A DNA stretch of 64,000 nucleotides from RPRB01 sp035501615 (GTDB taxonomy: Bacteria; Myxococcota; Myxococcia; Myxococcales; Myxococcaceae), in contig DATJVY010000019.1 of assembly GCA_035501615.1 (NCBI GenBank), forward strand, positions 11,606 to 75,605, read 5' to 3'. The position numbers and the translations under genes were made by a program. Below, in pieces: positions 16,468 to 24,990 of this stretch; position 1 is the first letter of the stretch, and each line of letters begins with the position of its first letter. The notes under the pieces are model-generated. The model searched no databases and had not been told where the DNA came from. It saw nothing but the letters and a program-made list of their open reading frames with translations.

Positions 16468-17436
16468 ATGGGTGATCCGGCGTGGAGCCTCCCGCTCCAC
16501 ATCCGCTGGGACGACCGACTGTCGCTGGTGCACGGCGAGGGCGCGCTCCCCGGCTGCCCGCCCGCCGTTCCCGGAATGTCGCTGGCCGAGGCACTCGGCG
16601 TGGACGAGGCCGCGGCCCGGGCGATCGACCGGCGCGCCCGGTCGGGGGGCGGGGTGGAGTTCGTCCGCACCGAGGCCTCCGGAGGCCCCCGCTGGCTCCG
16701 GGTCTCGCTCCAGCGTGGCGGCGCGGGGGCCGAGGCGCGGGTGCACGACCTGGGGCTCCTGCTCGAGGGTGCTCCCCCGCTGCAGATCTCCCGCCTCTCC
16801 AGCTCGCTCAGCCACGAGCTCCGCAACCCCCTCTCCAGCGTGAAGATGGCGGTGCAGACGCTGGCCCGGAACGAGGGACTCTCGGCGCGGGATCAGCGCC
16901 GGCTCACCATCGCGCTCCGGGAGATCCGCACGCTGGAGCGGATGCTGTGGATGCTGAGCGAGTACGGGCGCGAGGTCCCGCTCGCGCTGGACACCTGGGC
17001 GCTTCCGGACCTGATCCAAGAGTCCGTCGCGCTCATCGAACAGGACCTGAGCGAGCGGAGGGTCCGCATCGAGGTCGCCGGTGCCGAGGGGCTCCCCCGG
17101 GTGCGCTCGGACGGGGTGCGGCTGCGGCCGGTGCTGGCGCAGCTGCTCCTCAACGTCGCCTCGAGCCTCGAGGACGGCCAGCCGCTCGCGGTCACCCTCC
17201 GCCCGTCGGGGCGGGGCGCCGAGGCCCAGCTGCTCGACGAGAACGCCGCCCTCGGTCCCGGCGACGAGGAGAAGGTCTTCGAGCCCTTCGGCTCCCGCCT
17301 GGCACGCGGAGCGGGACTGTCGCTCGCCGCGCTCCGCCGGGTGCTCCAGCAGCAGGGGGGTGAGGTGACCGCCGCGTCCGCACGGCCTCCGGCACGGGGC
17401 GTCCTCTTCAGTCTCGACTTCGCGAGGGCCGGCTGA
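16468..17436 (+). CDS. mrpA: MrpA-like sensor histidine kinase
   Basis: A 322-residue soluble histidine kinase with no membrane segment. Residues 1-110 form a PAS-like or unknown sensor part. The H-box SLSHELRNPLSS lies near 115-126 and the phosphoacceptor is the His. The C-terminal ATPase part is degenerate: LLNVASSLE stands where the N-box is usually found, and the G-box is weak. It is 2 bases upstream of the NtrC-type regulator and precedes mrpC, which is the M. xanthus mrpABC gene order. In M. xanthus MrpA acts on MrpB. Identity rests mainly on gene order and on the clear MrpC. The ATG at 16468 is 70 bases from the divergent amidohydrolase-like start. Confidence 0.8.
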   Translation: MGDPAWSLPLHIRWDDRLSLVHGEGALPGCPPAVPGMSLAEALGVDEAAARAIDRRARSGGGVEFVRTEASGGPRWLRVSLQRGGAGAEARVHDLGLLLEGAPPLQISRLSSSLSHELRNPLSSVKMAVQTLARNEGLSARDQRRLTIALREIRTLERMLWMLSEYGREVPLALDTWALPDLIQESVALIEQDLSERRVRIEVAGAEGLPRVRSDGVRLRPVLAQLLLNVASSLEDGQPLAVTLRPSGRGAEAQLLDENAALGPGDEEKVFEPFGSRLARGAGLSLAALRRVLQQQGGEVTAASARPPARGVLFSLDFARAG

Positions 17437-17438
17437 CC

Positions 17439-18845
17439 ATGGACACCCTCCTCCTCGTCGACGACGACGTCTCCCTCCTCGAGTCGCTCACCCTCCACTT
17501 CGAGGAGGCAGAGATGGACGGCCAGCCCCGCTTCCAAGTGGTGACCGCCACCAGCGCCGCCGGCGGGCTGGCCAAGGCCCGGGAGTGCGCGCCATCGCTC
17601 GTGGTGCTGGACATGATGCTCCCCGACCGGAGCGGGCTCGACCTCATCGAGGAGATGAAGGCGGTCTGCGGCGACGCTCCGATCGTCCTGATCACCGCGT
17701 TCCACGACATGGAGAGCACCATCCGGGCGATGAAGCTCGGGGCCTTCGACTACATCCACAAGCCGTTCGCCGACCCGGCGGCGCTGGACCTCGTCATTCA
17801 CCGGGCCCTGAGCATGCGCCAGCTCAGCCGGCGGGCGGCGAGCGCCGAGCTGGAGACCGCACCGGCACGCCTGGGCGACCTGGTCGGACAGACGCCGGTG
17901 ATGCAGGAGCTGGTGAAGGAGATCGGCAAGGTCGCCGCCGCGCCGCGCGCCACGGTGCTGGTCACCGGCGAGTCCGGGACCGGCAAGGAGCTGGTGGCGC
18001 GGGTCATCCACAACTACTCCTTCGACGAGCCACGGCCGTTCGTGGGCATCAACTGCTCGGCCATCGTCGAGACGCTGCTCGAGTCCGAGCTCTTCGGGCA
18101 CGAGCGAGGAGCGTTCACCGGCGCCACCAGCAGCAAGCCGGGCAAGTTCGAGGTGGCCGAGGACGGGACGGTCTTCCTCGACGAGATCGGCGATCTCTCG
18201 CCCCAGCTGCAGGGGAAGCTCCTCCGCGTCCTCCAGGAGCGCGAGTTCGAGCGGGTGGGAGGCACCAAGCGCATCTCGCTCCGGGCGCGCGTCATCGCCG
18301 CCACCCACCGCGACCTGGCCGAGGAGGTGAAGGCCGGGCGGTTCCGCGAGGACCTCCACCAGCGCCTGCGGGTCATCGCGCTCGAGGTCCCTCCGCTCCG
18401 CGAGCGGCGGGAGGACATCCCGCTCCTGGTGAAGAACCTCCTCGAGCGCATCAACGGGCGGGTCCACAAGCGGGTGAAACGGGTGCCTCCCGAGGTGATG
18501 GACGCCCTCGTCCGGCTGCCCTGGGCGGGCAACGTCCGGGAGCTGGAGAACGTCCTCACCCGGGCCGTGGTCCTGTCCCCCGGCGAGGTGCTCCTCTCCG
18601 AGAGCCTGCCCCGCGACGAGCCGGCGGTGGAGCACGCGGCGGCGGGCTGGTTCCCACCGGACGCGCCCCTGCCGACCCTCGAGGAGGCCGAGCGACAGCT
18701 GATCGAGCGGGCCCTCGTGCTCACCCGGGGCCACAAGGGCCGGGCCTGCCAGATGCTCGGCATCAGCCGGCCCACGCTGGAGCGGAAGCTCGCGAAATAC
18801 GGGGCTGCACGTTCCGTGAAGCGGCCCCTCAAGAGTGTCAGCTGA
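17439..18845 (+). CDS. mrpB: MrpB, NtrC-type sigma-54 response regulator
   Basis: A 468-residue response regulator and enhancer-binding protein. The receiver domain (about 1-120) has acidic LVDDD, phosphoacceptor Asp58 (VVLDMMLP) and Lys108. The AAA+ domain has Walker A GESGTGKE (177-184) and the sigma-54 contact loop GAFTGA (224-229). A Fis-type helix-turn-helix closes the protein (KGRACQMLGISRPTLERKL). In M. xanthus MrpB activates mrpC, and I recall Asp58 as the residue mutated there. It follows mrpA by 2 bases. The start ATG has GAGGGCCGG upstream. Its target is most likely the mrpC promoter 170 bases beyond its stop. Confidence 0.9.
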   Translation: MDTLLLVDDDVSLLESLTLHFEEAEMDGQPRFQVVTATSAAGGLAKARECAPSLVVLDMMLPDRSGLDLIEEMKAVCGDAPIVLITAFHDMESTIRAMKLGAFDYIHKPFADPAALDLVIHRALSMRQLSRRAASAELETAPARLGDLVGQTPVMQELVKEIGKVAAAPRATVLVTGESGTGKELVARVIHNYSFDEPRPFVGINCSAIVETLLESELFGHERGAFTGATSSKPGKFEVAEDGTVFLDEIGDLSPQLQGKLLRVLQEREFERVGGTKRISLRARVIAATHRDLAEEVKAGRFREDLHQRLRVIALEVPPLRERREDIPLLVKNLLERINGRVHKRVKRVPPEVMDALVRLPWAGNVRELENVLTRAVVLSPGEVLLSESLPRDEPAVEHAAAGWFPPDAPLPTLEEAERQLIERALVLTRGHKGRACQMLGISRPTLERKLAKYGAARSVKRPLKSVS

Positions 18846-18882
18846 AAGAAACTGTCGGCCAGGCGACGTTCTTGGTGAGCGA

Positions 18883-18931
18883 TTGAACGTTTCGTTCAGT
18901 CCGCTCCAGGACGTTCAAACGTTTCGTTCAA
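18883..18931 (+). promoter_or_regulatory. Four TTGAACG half-sites, candidate MrpB enhancer sites
   Basis: TTGAACG reads on the plus strand at 18883-18889. On the minus strand it reads at 18893-18898 (first base G in plus, one short), 18912-18918 and 18925-18931. The first pair forms a perfect 6-base inverted repeat around TTT (18884-18898). AACGTTTCGTTCA occurs twice, 32 bases apart, about three helical turns. The block lies roughly 90-130 bases before the -24/-12-like element, the normal position for enhancer-binding proteins. Binding by MrpB is inference. Confidence 0.6.
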
Positions 18932-19015
18932 TCCCGGAAGCGGGACACTGTCCGGCTGGCGGTGAAGCTCTCCGGATTCTGAACCTTTGCACCCCGTCCT
19001 ACCGACCGCGGGGTA

Positions 19016-19030
19016 CGGCACGCGTCTTGG
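19016..19030 (+). promoter_or_regulatory. mrpC: Sigma-54 (-24/-12) promoter candidate of mrpC
   Basis: The sequence CGGCACGCGTCTTGG matches the sigma-54 consensus TGGCACG-N4-TTGC at nine of eleven positions. The misses are C for T at the first base and G for C at the last. Transcription would start near 19042, about 30 bases before the mrpC ATG. In M. xanthus mrpC is driven by a sigma-54 promoter. Confidence 0.55.
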
Positions 19031-19071
19031 AATGTGCCCTCCGTCACGACACCGCCGAAGAGGACCTCCAC

Positions 19072-19818
19072 ATGCATGGCTACAACCGCCCCCTGGGCCC
19101 GATCGGTTCCAACGTCGTTCCGCCGCTCCAGACGACCTCGTCCGGGATGCTGGTGACGTCCAGCAAGGTCGCGCCACCCCAGGAGTCCATCGACTTCAAG
19201 GGATATTTCAAGGTCGAGACCTTCCCGCACAACGCCGTCATCTACCGTCCGGGAGACGCGAGCGACCGGGTGTACCTCCTGAAGACCGGCCGCGTCCGGC
19301 TGATGCGCCTGGGGAGGAACAGCCAGCGCTCGGTGGTGTCCATCCTCCGGCCCGGTGACCTGTTCGGCGAGCTGTTCCGCCCCGAGGGCACGCCGGTGGA
19401 GGAGCTGGCGGTGTCGGCCGGCGAGGCCGAGGTGTGGAGCATCGAGGGGCGCGATTTCCGCGCGCAGCTGGAGGCGAGGCCGACGCTCGCGGTCGACGTC
19501 GTGCGCGCCTACGCCGAGCGAGTGCGGGCGCTCCGCAAGCGCGTGCTGGGGCTCACCTTCAAGGAGGTGCCGGCCCGGCTGGCGGACACCCTCCTCACCC
19601 TGACCGAGGCCCATGGCGAGCGCTGCCCCCACGGTGGCGAGACGGATCTCCGCGGCATCACCCAGCAGGACCTGGCGGACCTGGTCGGCGCGTCCCGCTC
19701 GTTCGTCTCCACGCTCATCAACGAGATGAAGCGGGATGGCATGCTGGGCAACGTCGGCCGCATCCTCTGCGTCCGGGACCAGAAGGCGCTCCGGAAGATC
19801 GCCTCCGCCGAGAAGTAG
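19072..19818 (+). CDS. mrpC: MrpC, CRP/FNR-family developmental regulator
   Basis: A 248-residue regulator, the same length as M. xanthus MrpC. A cyclic-nucleotide-binding fold covers about 45-130 (RPGDASDRVYLLKTGRVR, GDLFGELF) and a winged helix covers about 165-240 (ITQQDLADLVGASRSFVSTL). The N-terminal tail keeps Thr21-Thr22, the known Pkn14 phosphorylation site of M. xanthus MrpC, and Met26, where the shorter MrpC2 form begins. In M. xanthus it controls fruA and the start of fruiting-body development and represses its own gene. The ATG at 19072 follows GAGGA at 8 bases. An upstream frame extension is rejected. The gene stands 226 bases after mrpB. Confidence 0.93.
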   Translation: MHGYNRPLGPIGSNVVPPLQTTSSGMLVTSSKVAPPQESIDFKGYFKVETFPHNAVIYRPGDASDRVYLLKTGRVRLMRLGRNSQRSVVSILRPGDLFGELFRPEGTPVEELAVSAGEAEVWSIEGRDFRAQLEARPTLAVDVVRAYAERVRALRKRVLGLTFKEVPARLADTLLTLTEAHGERCPHGGETDLRGITQQDLADLVGASRSFVSTLINEMKRDGMLGNVGRILCVRDQKALRKIASAEK

Positions 19819-19884
19819 GGGCCGGCGGCCGGAGGCAAGGGGGCTCGCCGCGGGGCCTGCCGGGATGGCAGTCTCGCTCGCCCC

Positions 19885-21717
19885 GTGTCGACCCTTCCCG
19901 AGACCAGGGCCCAGGCGGCCCAGCGGCACCGTGAGGAGCGCGCCCGGGCCGAGGCGAAGGCCGAGGGGCTCGACCGGCGCATGGCCCGCGTGGCGAACGC
20001 GCGGGTGGTGGCCTTCCTGGCCGCTGCCGCGTTCCTGCTCCTGACCGTCTTCCATCGCCTCCCGCTCTGGGGATACCTCCCGGTGGGCGCGGCGGCGCTG
20101 GTCTACGCGGTGCTCGCCTTCCTCCACGGGCGCCTGCTCCTGGCCGAGGCCCGGGGGCGGGCCGAGGCGGCGTACCACCAGCGCGGGGAGGACCGGCTCT
20201 CCGGCGCCTGGCACGCCCATCCGGCCGGCGCGCCGCTCGAGCACCTCGAGGAGCATCCCTATGCCCTCGACCTGGACGTCTTCGGCCACGGCTCGCTCTT
20301 CCAGCTCCTGGACGAGGCGGCCACCGGACACGGCGAGCAGCGGCTCGCGGCCTGGCTCTCCGCCCCCGCCTCCATCGACGAGGTCCGCCGGCGCCAGGGT
20401 CAGGTGCGCGAGCTCGCCGGCCGCCCCGGCTTCCGACGCGACCTCGCGGTCGCCGGACGCCTGGGAGGGAACGCCCGCGTGTCTCCCCGCGCCTTCATCG
20501 CCTGGGCAGAGGCCCCGCCGTCGCTGGACCGGGTGCGGTGGATGCGCCCGCTCGCGCCGGTCGTCCCCCTCCTCTGGGCGGCGGTCGTCGCCGCCACCGC
20601 GGCCGACTGGCTGCCCGGGGAGGTCCCCTGGCTCGCGCTCCTCGTGCCCGCGGTGCTGCTGCTCGTGGCCCGGCCAGGAATCCAGCGGAGCTTCGACGGG
20701 CTGGAGCTGGGCCAGCGGGGCGCGGACCGGCTGGCCCGCGCGCTGCGGCGCCTGGAGCGGGAACCGTTCACCTCCCCGGAGCTGCGGGCGCTCGCGGGCG
20801 GTGGACCGGGAACGGGCGTGGCGCCCAGTGCGGCGATGCGTCAGCTCGCGCGGCTCGCGTCGCTGGCCGAGCAGCGCCGGAACCAGCTCCACGTGGTGGT
20901 GAACTTGCTGACGCTCTGGGACCTCCACGTCTTCTTCCGCCTCGACGACTGGAGAAGGAGACACGGACGCGACGTCGCCGGCTGGCTGGACCGGCTCGCG
21001 GACGTCGAGGCCCTCTCCTGCCTCGGGGGCTACCTGCACGACCGGCCAGACCTGACGATGCCGGAGCTGGCGGAGGCTGGCCCCTGCTTCACCGCCGAGC
21101 GGCTGGCCCACCCGCTGCTCGACGGGGCGGTTCCGAACGACGTCTCGCTCGAGGGTCCGGGGCGGCTCCTGCTCGTGACCGGCTCCAACATGTCCGGGAA
21201 GTCCACGCTGCTCCGGGCGATGGGCCTGAACGCGGTGCTGGCGTTCGCCGGCGGGCCGGTGTCCGCGCGCCGGCTCAGGCTCTCGGTGCTCCACACCTGG
21301 ACCAGCATGCGGGTGCAGGACTCGCTGGAGCAGGGTGTCTCGTTCTTCTATGCCGAGGTGCGGCGGCTGAAGCAGGTGCTGGAGGGAGCCGCGGCGCACC
21401 CCCGCGCAGCGCTGGTGCTGGTGGACGAGATGCTGGTGGGGACCAACACCCGCGAGCGGCGCCTCGCCTCGGGAGAGGTTCTCCGGCTGCTGGTGGCCAC
21501 CGGCTGCATCGGCGCGGTCACCACCCACGACCTCTCCCTCGCCGAGCTGGCCCGGGAGCCGGGGAGCACGCTCGTCCCGGTGCATTTCCAGGACGTCCTG
21601 GAGGACGGGCGGATGCGATTCGACTACACCCTGCGCGACGGGGTGGTGGAGAGCACCAACGCGCTCCGGGTGCTGGCGCTGGCCGGCATCCCGGTGCGCG
21701 GCGACGCCCGCGACTAG
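19885..21717 (+). CDS. Membrane-anchored MutS-like ATPase
   Basis: A 610-residue protein with a MutS domain V ATPase at the C-terminus: Walker A TGSNMSGKST near 433-442, Walker B ALVLVDEM, and VQDSLEQGVSFFYAE in between. The N-terminal 430 residues lack the mismatch-recognition domain. They carry a charged start, two hydrophobic segments near 40-80 and two more near 215-255. This layout belongs to the membrane MutS-like family, not to repair MutS; its function is unknown. The start is a GTG at 19885 with a weak ribosome-binding site, 66 bases after mrpC. It may be co-transcribed with mrpC. Confidence 0.8.
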   Translation: MSTLPETRAQAAQRHREERARAEAKAEGLDRRMARVANARVVAFLAAAAFLLLTVFHRLPLWGYLPVGAAALVYAVLAFLHGRLLLAEARGRAEAAYHQRGEDRLSGAWHAHPAGAPLEHLEEHPYALDLDVFGHGSLFQLLDEAATGHGEQRLAAWLSAPASIDEVRRRQGQVRELAGRPGFRRDLAVAGRLGGNARVSPRAFIAWAEAPPSLDRVRWMRPLAPVVPLLWAAVVAATAADWLPGEVPWLALLVPAVLLLVARPGIQRSFDGLELGQRGADRLARALRRLEREPFTSPELRALAGGGPGTGVAPSAAMRQLARLASLAEQRRNQLHVVVNLLTLWDLHVFFRLDDWRRRHGRDVAGWLDRLADVEALSCLGGYLHDRPDLTMPELAEAGPCFTAERLAHPLLDGAVPNDVSLEGPGRLLLVTGSNMSGKSTLLRAMGLNAVLAFAGGPVSARRLRLSVLHTWTSMRVQDSLEQGVSFFYAEVRRLKQVLEGAAAHPRAALVLVDEMLVGTNTRERRLASGEVLRLLVATGCIGAVTTHDLSLAELAREPGSTLVPVHFQDVLEDGRMRFDYTLRDGVVESTNALRVLALAGIPVRGDARD

Positions 21718-21733
21718 GAAAGCTCAGCGCACG

Positions 21734-23485
21734 ATGGCCCGACCGGACCCGCACAGCCACACCGACCTCTCCCAGCCCCACCAGCGGCACCTCTCCTGGG
21801 AGGCCGAGGTCGACTTTCCCCGGCGCACCCTCCGGGCGGCCGCCACCCTACGCTTCGACCGCGGCGGCGGGCCGGTCGACCTGGACAGCCGGGGGCTGGA
21901 AGTCGAGCGGGTCACCTCGCCGGCGGGGGCGCCCCTGCCGTTCGCGCTCGGGGCGCCCGACCCCATCCTCGGACAGCGGTTGCGGATCGTCCTGTCCTCC
22001 GGAGTCGACGCCTGCGTCGTCCGGTACCGGACCGCGGCACAGGCCTCCGCGCTGCAGTGGCTCGATCCCGAGCAGACCGCCGGCGGCAAGGCCCCCTTCC
22101 TCTACAGCCAGTGCCAGGCCATCCACGCCCGCTCGGTGGTGCCGCTGCAGGACACTCCGCGGCTGCGCATCACCTACGACGCGGCGCTGACCGTCCCTGG
22201 CGAGCTCCGGGCGCTCATGGCCGCCGAAGCGGTGGGGCGAGAGACTTGGGGCGAGCGCGCGGTGGAGCGCTACCGGATGGACGAGCCCATCCCGCCCTAC
22301 CTCCTCGCCTTCGCGGTGGGAGACCTCGCCTCGGCGGAGCTCGGGCCCCGGAGCCGCGTCTGGGCCGAGCCGTCGGTCGTGGAACGCGCTGCGCACGAAT
22401 TCGCGGGCGTCGACGGGATGCTCGGCTCGGCGGAGGCGCTGTTCGGACCCTACCCCTGGGGGCGGTTCGACCTCCTGGTCCTGCCGCCGTCGTTCCCCTA
22501 CGGCGGGATGGAAAATCCCCGTCTCACCTTCCTCACCCCCACGCTCCTCACCGGGGACCGGAGCCTGGTGAACGTCGTCGCCCACGAGCTGTCCCACAGC
22601 TGGACGGGGAACCTCGTCACCAACGCCTCCGCCGAGGACTTCTGGTTGAACGAGGGCTTCACCGTCTTCGCCGAGCGGAGGATCCTCGAGGTGCTCGAGG
22701 GGCCGGACATGGTCGCGCTGCATGCCGCGGTGGGGCGGCAGGCGCTCGACGAGGCGGTGGCCAACTTCAAGGACCGGCCCGAGCTGACCCGGCTGCGGAC
22801 GAAGCTCGAGGGCGTGGACCCGGACGACGCCTTCAGCCAGGTGCCGTACGAGAAGGGCTACCTGTTCCTCCGGGCGCTGGAGGACGCCGCCGGCCGCCCG
22901 GCCTTCGACCGGTTCCTCCGCCGGTACATGGACGCCTTCCGCTTCCAGTCGATCACCACCGAGCAGGTGCTGGACCTCGTCCGCGCCGAGCTGCCCGGGG
23001 CCCTGGAGGCGGTGAACGCCCCGCGGTGGATCGACGGCGAGGGCGTGCCCCCGGGAGCGCCGGCGGCCCGCAGCAGCCGGCTCGAGGAGGTGGAGGCGCT
23101 CGGGACGCAGCTTCCGCCCGCCACCGCCAGGAGCTGGTCACCCTGGGAATGGCAGGTTTACCTGAACCACCTCCCCCGCCCCTCGCCGCCGGAGCTGGTC
23201 GGCGCGCTCGAGGAGCGGTTCCAGCTGACCGCGGCCCCCAACCCCGAGGTGCTCGTGGCCTGGCTCACGGTGGCCGTCCGCAGTGGCCACGCCCCGGCGG
23301 TGCGACGGGCCGAGGCGTTCCTCGGCGAGGTGGGCCGGATGAAGTACCTCAAGCCGCTCTATGCGGCGCTCATCGCCGGATCCGGGACGCGAGGCCTGGC
23401 CGAGGCCTGCGCGCGGCGGTACCGGAAGCGCTACCACGTCATCGCCGCTGCGGGCGTGGACTCGCTGCTGCGCAAGGCGGCCTGA
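21734..23485 (+). CDS. M1-family (LTA4H-like) aminopeptidase
   Basis: A 583-residue zinc aminopeptidase. The exopeptidase motif GGMEN precedes the zinc site HELSH (284-288), and the third ligand is Glu307 in LNEGF. The C-terminal helical domain matches the leukotriene-A4-hydrolase-like subgroup, which cuts N-terminal residues from peptides. There is no signal peptide, so it is probably cytoplasmic. It follows the MutS-like gene by 16 bases. The start ATG has no strong Shine-Dalgarno sequence. The stop is 4 bases from a convergent small gene. Confidence 0.9.
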   Translation: MARPDPHSHTDLSQPHQRHLSWEAEVDFPRRTLRAAATLRFDRGGGPVDLDSRGLEVERVTSPAGAPLPFALGAPDPILGQRLRIVLSSGVDACVVRYRTAAQASALQWLDPEQTAGGKAPFLYSQCQAIHARSVVPLQDTPRLRITYDAALTVPGELRALMAAEAVGRETWGERAVERYRMDEPIPPYLLAFAVGDLASAELGPRSRVWAEPSVVERAAHEFAGVDGMLGSAEALFGPYPWGRFDLLVLPPSFPYGGMENPRLTFLTPTLLTGDRSLVNVVAHELSHSWTGNLVTNASAEDFWLNEGFTVFAERRILEVLEGPDMVALHAAVGRQALDEAVANFKDRPELTRLRTKLEGVDPDDAFSQVPYEKGYLFLRALEDAAGRPAFDRFLRRYMDAFRFQSITTEQVLDLVRAELPGALEAVNAPRWIDGEGVPPGAPAARSSRLEEVEALGTQLPPATARSWSPWEWQVYLNHLPRPSPPELVGALEERFQLTAAPNPEVLVAWLTVAVRSGHAPAVRRAEAFLGEVGRMKYLKPLYAALIAGSGTRGLAEACARRYRKRYHVIAAAGVDSLLRKAA

Positions 23486-23489
23486 CCTT

Positions 23490-23867
23490 CTAGTCGAGCG
23501 CCGTGAGCTGCCTCGGCTCAGGGTCGTAGCGGAGCCGGAACGCCGTCCCCTCGGGGGGCCACGGCTCGTCGAAGGTGAATCCCTCGAGCATCTCCAGCCG
23601 GCCCTCGGCGATCCGGACGACGAAGCTCGCGCCGTGGGAGAGCCCGTCGAAGTCGGCGGCGACGTCGCCGAACCAGACGGCGTCCCTGCCCAGGGCGGCA
23701 GGGGGCACCTCCTCGGGAACCATCAGGTCCGAGAAGAAGCCCACCCCGCTGAAGGTCCGCTCGATGACCCGGACGCGTTCCACCTGGGCCCGGAGGGCAG
23801 GAAAGCTCGGATGATCGCCGCTGAAGAGCTTCTCCAGGACGGCGCGCTCGAGCGCGTTCAGCTCCAC
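23490..23867 (-). CDS. Hypothetical protein overlapping a DNA methyltransferase
   Basis: A 125-residue protein starting LNALERAVLEKLFSGDHPSF, with a GTG at 23867. The N-terminal half looks helical and the C-terminal half is beta-rich (FVVRIAEGRLEMLEGFTFDE). I recognise no family. Its first 10 bases overlap the end of the DNA methyltransferase gene, so it is probably translated from the same message. It could be a small partner of the methyltransferase, but no restriction-enzyme catalytic motif is visible. Confidence 0.6.
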   Translation of the reverse strand: MELNALERAVLEKLFSGDHPSFPALRAQVERVRVIERTFSGVGFFSDLMVPEEVPPAALGRDAVWFGDVAADFDGLSHGASFVVRIAEGRLEMLEGFTFDEPWPPEGTAFRLRYDPEPRQLTALD

Positions 23868-24805
23868 GGCCGCCCCCCCCGCTGCGTCCGCCGCGGACCG
23901 AACCGCTCGTCGGGCGGACGGGCGTGGCTCTCGGTCTCGGCCTCCAGCCGCGCGCGGGCGAGCCCGAGCCAGGTGGGGTCCTGCTCGATGCCCAGGAAGC
24001 GCCGACCGAGGCGGACCGCAGCGACGCCGGTGGTGCCGCTCCCGCAGAAGGGATCGAGCACCAGTCCGCCCTCGGGTGCCGTCGCCTCGACGATGCGCCG
24101 GAGCAGCGACACCGGCTTCTGGGTGGGGTGCTTGCCGTGCGCCTTCTCCTCGGAGCGTGGGCTGGTCAGGGTCCAGATCCGACCCTGCCCGTCCGGCTCG
24201 AGCTCCTCCTCGCCGGGCCTCGGGAGCGCCCACACGTCGCGCATCTGTTTCCCGCCGTTCTCCGCCTTCATCCGCGGGTAGTCGAAGACGTGCTGGAGGC
24301 GCCCCGGGCGCCGCGGCGCGGTCCAGATCAGCAGCTCCGAGCTGTGGGTGAAGTAGCGGCAGGACAGGTTGGGGCTGGCGTTGGGCTTGTACCAGGTGAC
24401 GGTGTTCAGGAGCCGCCAGCCGAGGCTCTGGAGCGCGAAGCCGGCGGAGAAGATGACGTGCTGGGTACCGGAGATCCACAGCGAGCCGGTGGGCCTCAGC
24501 ACCCGTCCGCAGGCCTCGATCCACGCACGGGTGAAGCGATGGTCCTCGTCGATGCCGCGCGAGGCGTCCCAGGCGCCCTTTGCCACCGGCGCCCGTCGGC
24601 CGGCGTGGCAGGTGAAGCCCCCGTTGCTGAGGAAGTAGGGAGGGTCCGCGAAGACGAGATCGACGCTCGCGGCGGGAAGCCCTGCGAGCCGCTCGAGACA
24701 GTCCCCCTGCTGGAGCGCCCAGCCGGGCCCGGAGGCCCAGGCACGGACGTCAGGGAACGGAGAGCTCGGTGAGGCGGGACGGCGAGCACGAGCGGCGGTG
24801 GCCAT
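23858..24805 (-). CDS. DNA methyltransferase, beta class (adenine-N6/cytosine-N4)
   Basis: A 315-residue amino-methyltransferase. Motif IV is DPPYF near residue 55, before the SAM motif I DPFCGSGTTG near 265, the order that defines the beta class of N6-adenine or N4-cytosine enzymes. GKHPTQKPVSLLRRIV is the typical motif before motif I. The start ATG at 24805 follows an arginine-rich N-terminus. No restriction enzyme is recognisable nearby, so it looks like an orphan methylase. The target sequence cannot be read from the protein. Confidence 0.88.
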   Translation of the reverse strand: MATAARARRPASPSSPFPDVRAWASGPGWALQQGDCLERLAGLPAASVDLVFADPPYFLSNGGFTCHAGRRAPVAKGAWDASRGIDEDHRFTRAWIEACGRVLRPTGSLWISGTQHVIFSAGFALQSLGWRLLNTVTWYKPNASPNLSCRYFTHSSELLIWTAPRRPGRLQHVFDYPRMKAENGGKQMRDVWALPRPGEEELEPDGQGRIWTLTSPRSEEKAHGKHPTQKPVSLLRRIVEATAPEGGLVLDPFCGSGTTGVAAVRLGRRFLGIEQDPTWLGLARARLEAETESHARPPDERFGPRRTQRGGRPWS

Positions 24806-24990
24806 GCGAGCGACCACGCTAGCGGACCGATCGATCGCGGCCAGTCCTTGGCGAGTGCTACAGACCTGACGTGTGACCAGCGCGCGCAGGGGGAAGGACG
24901 GTCTTCGGTGGACACCGCGAGGGCACGGAAACCAGCCTCGGGCTTGCACCGGCCGGCGGGCTTCCGTCGCCAGGAGAACGTCCCCCGCGG

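Noticed and set aside
18981..18991. TTTGCA as a -12 element of sigma-54 ahead of mrpC
   Set aside because: The nearest GG upstream is 13 bases away, not the required 10, so it does not form a -24/-12 pair.
18928..21585. An 885-residue open frame on the minus strand
   Set aside because: It lies opposite mrpC and the MutS-like gene and crosses the mrpC promoter.
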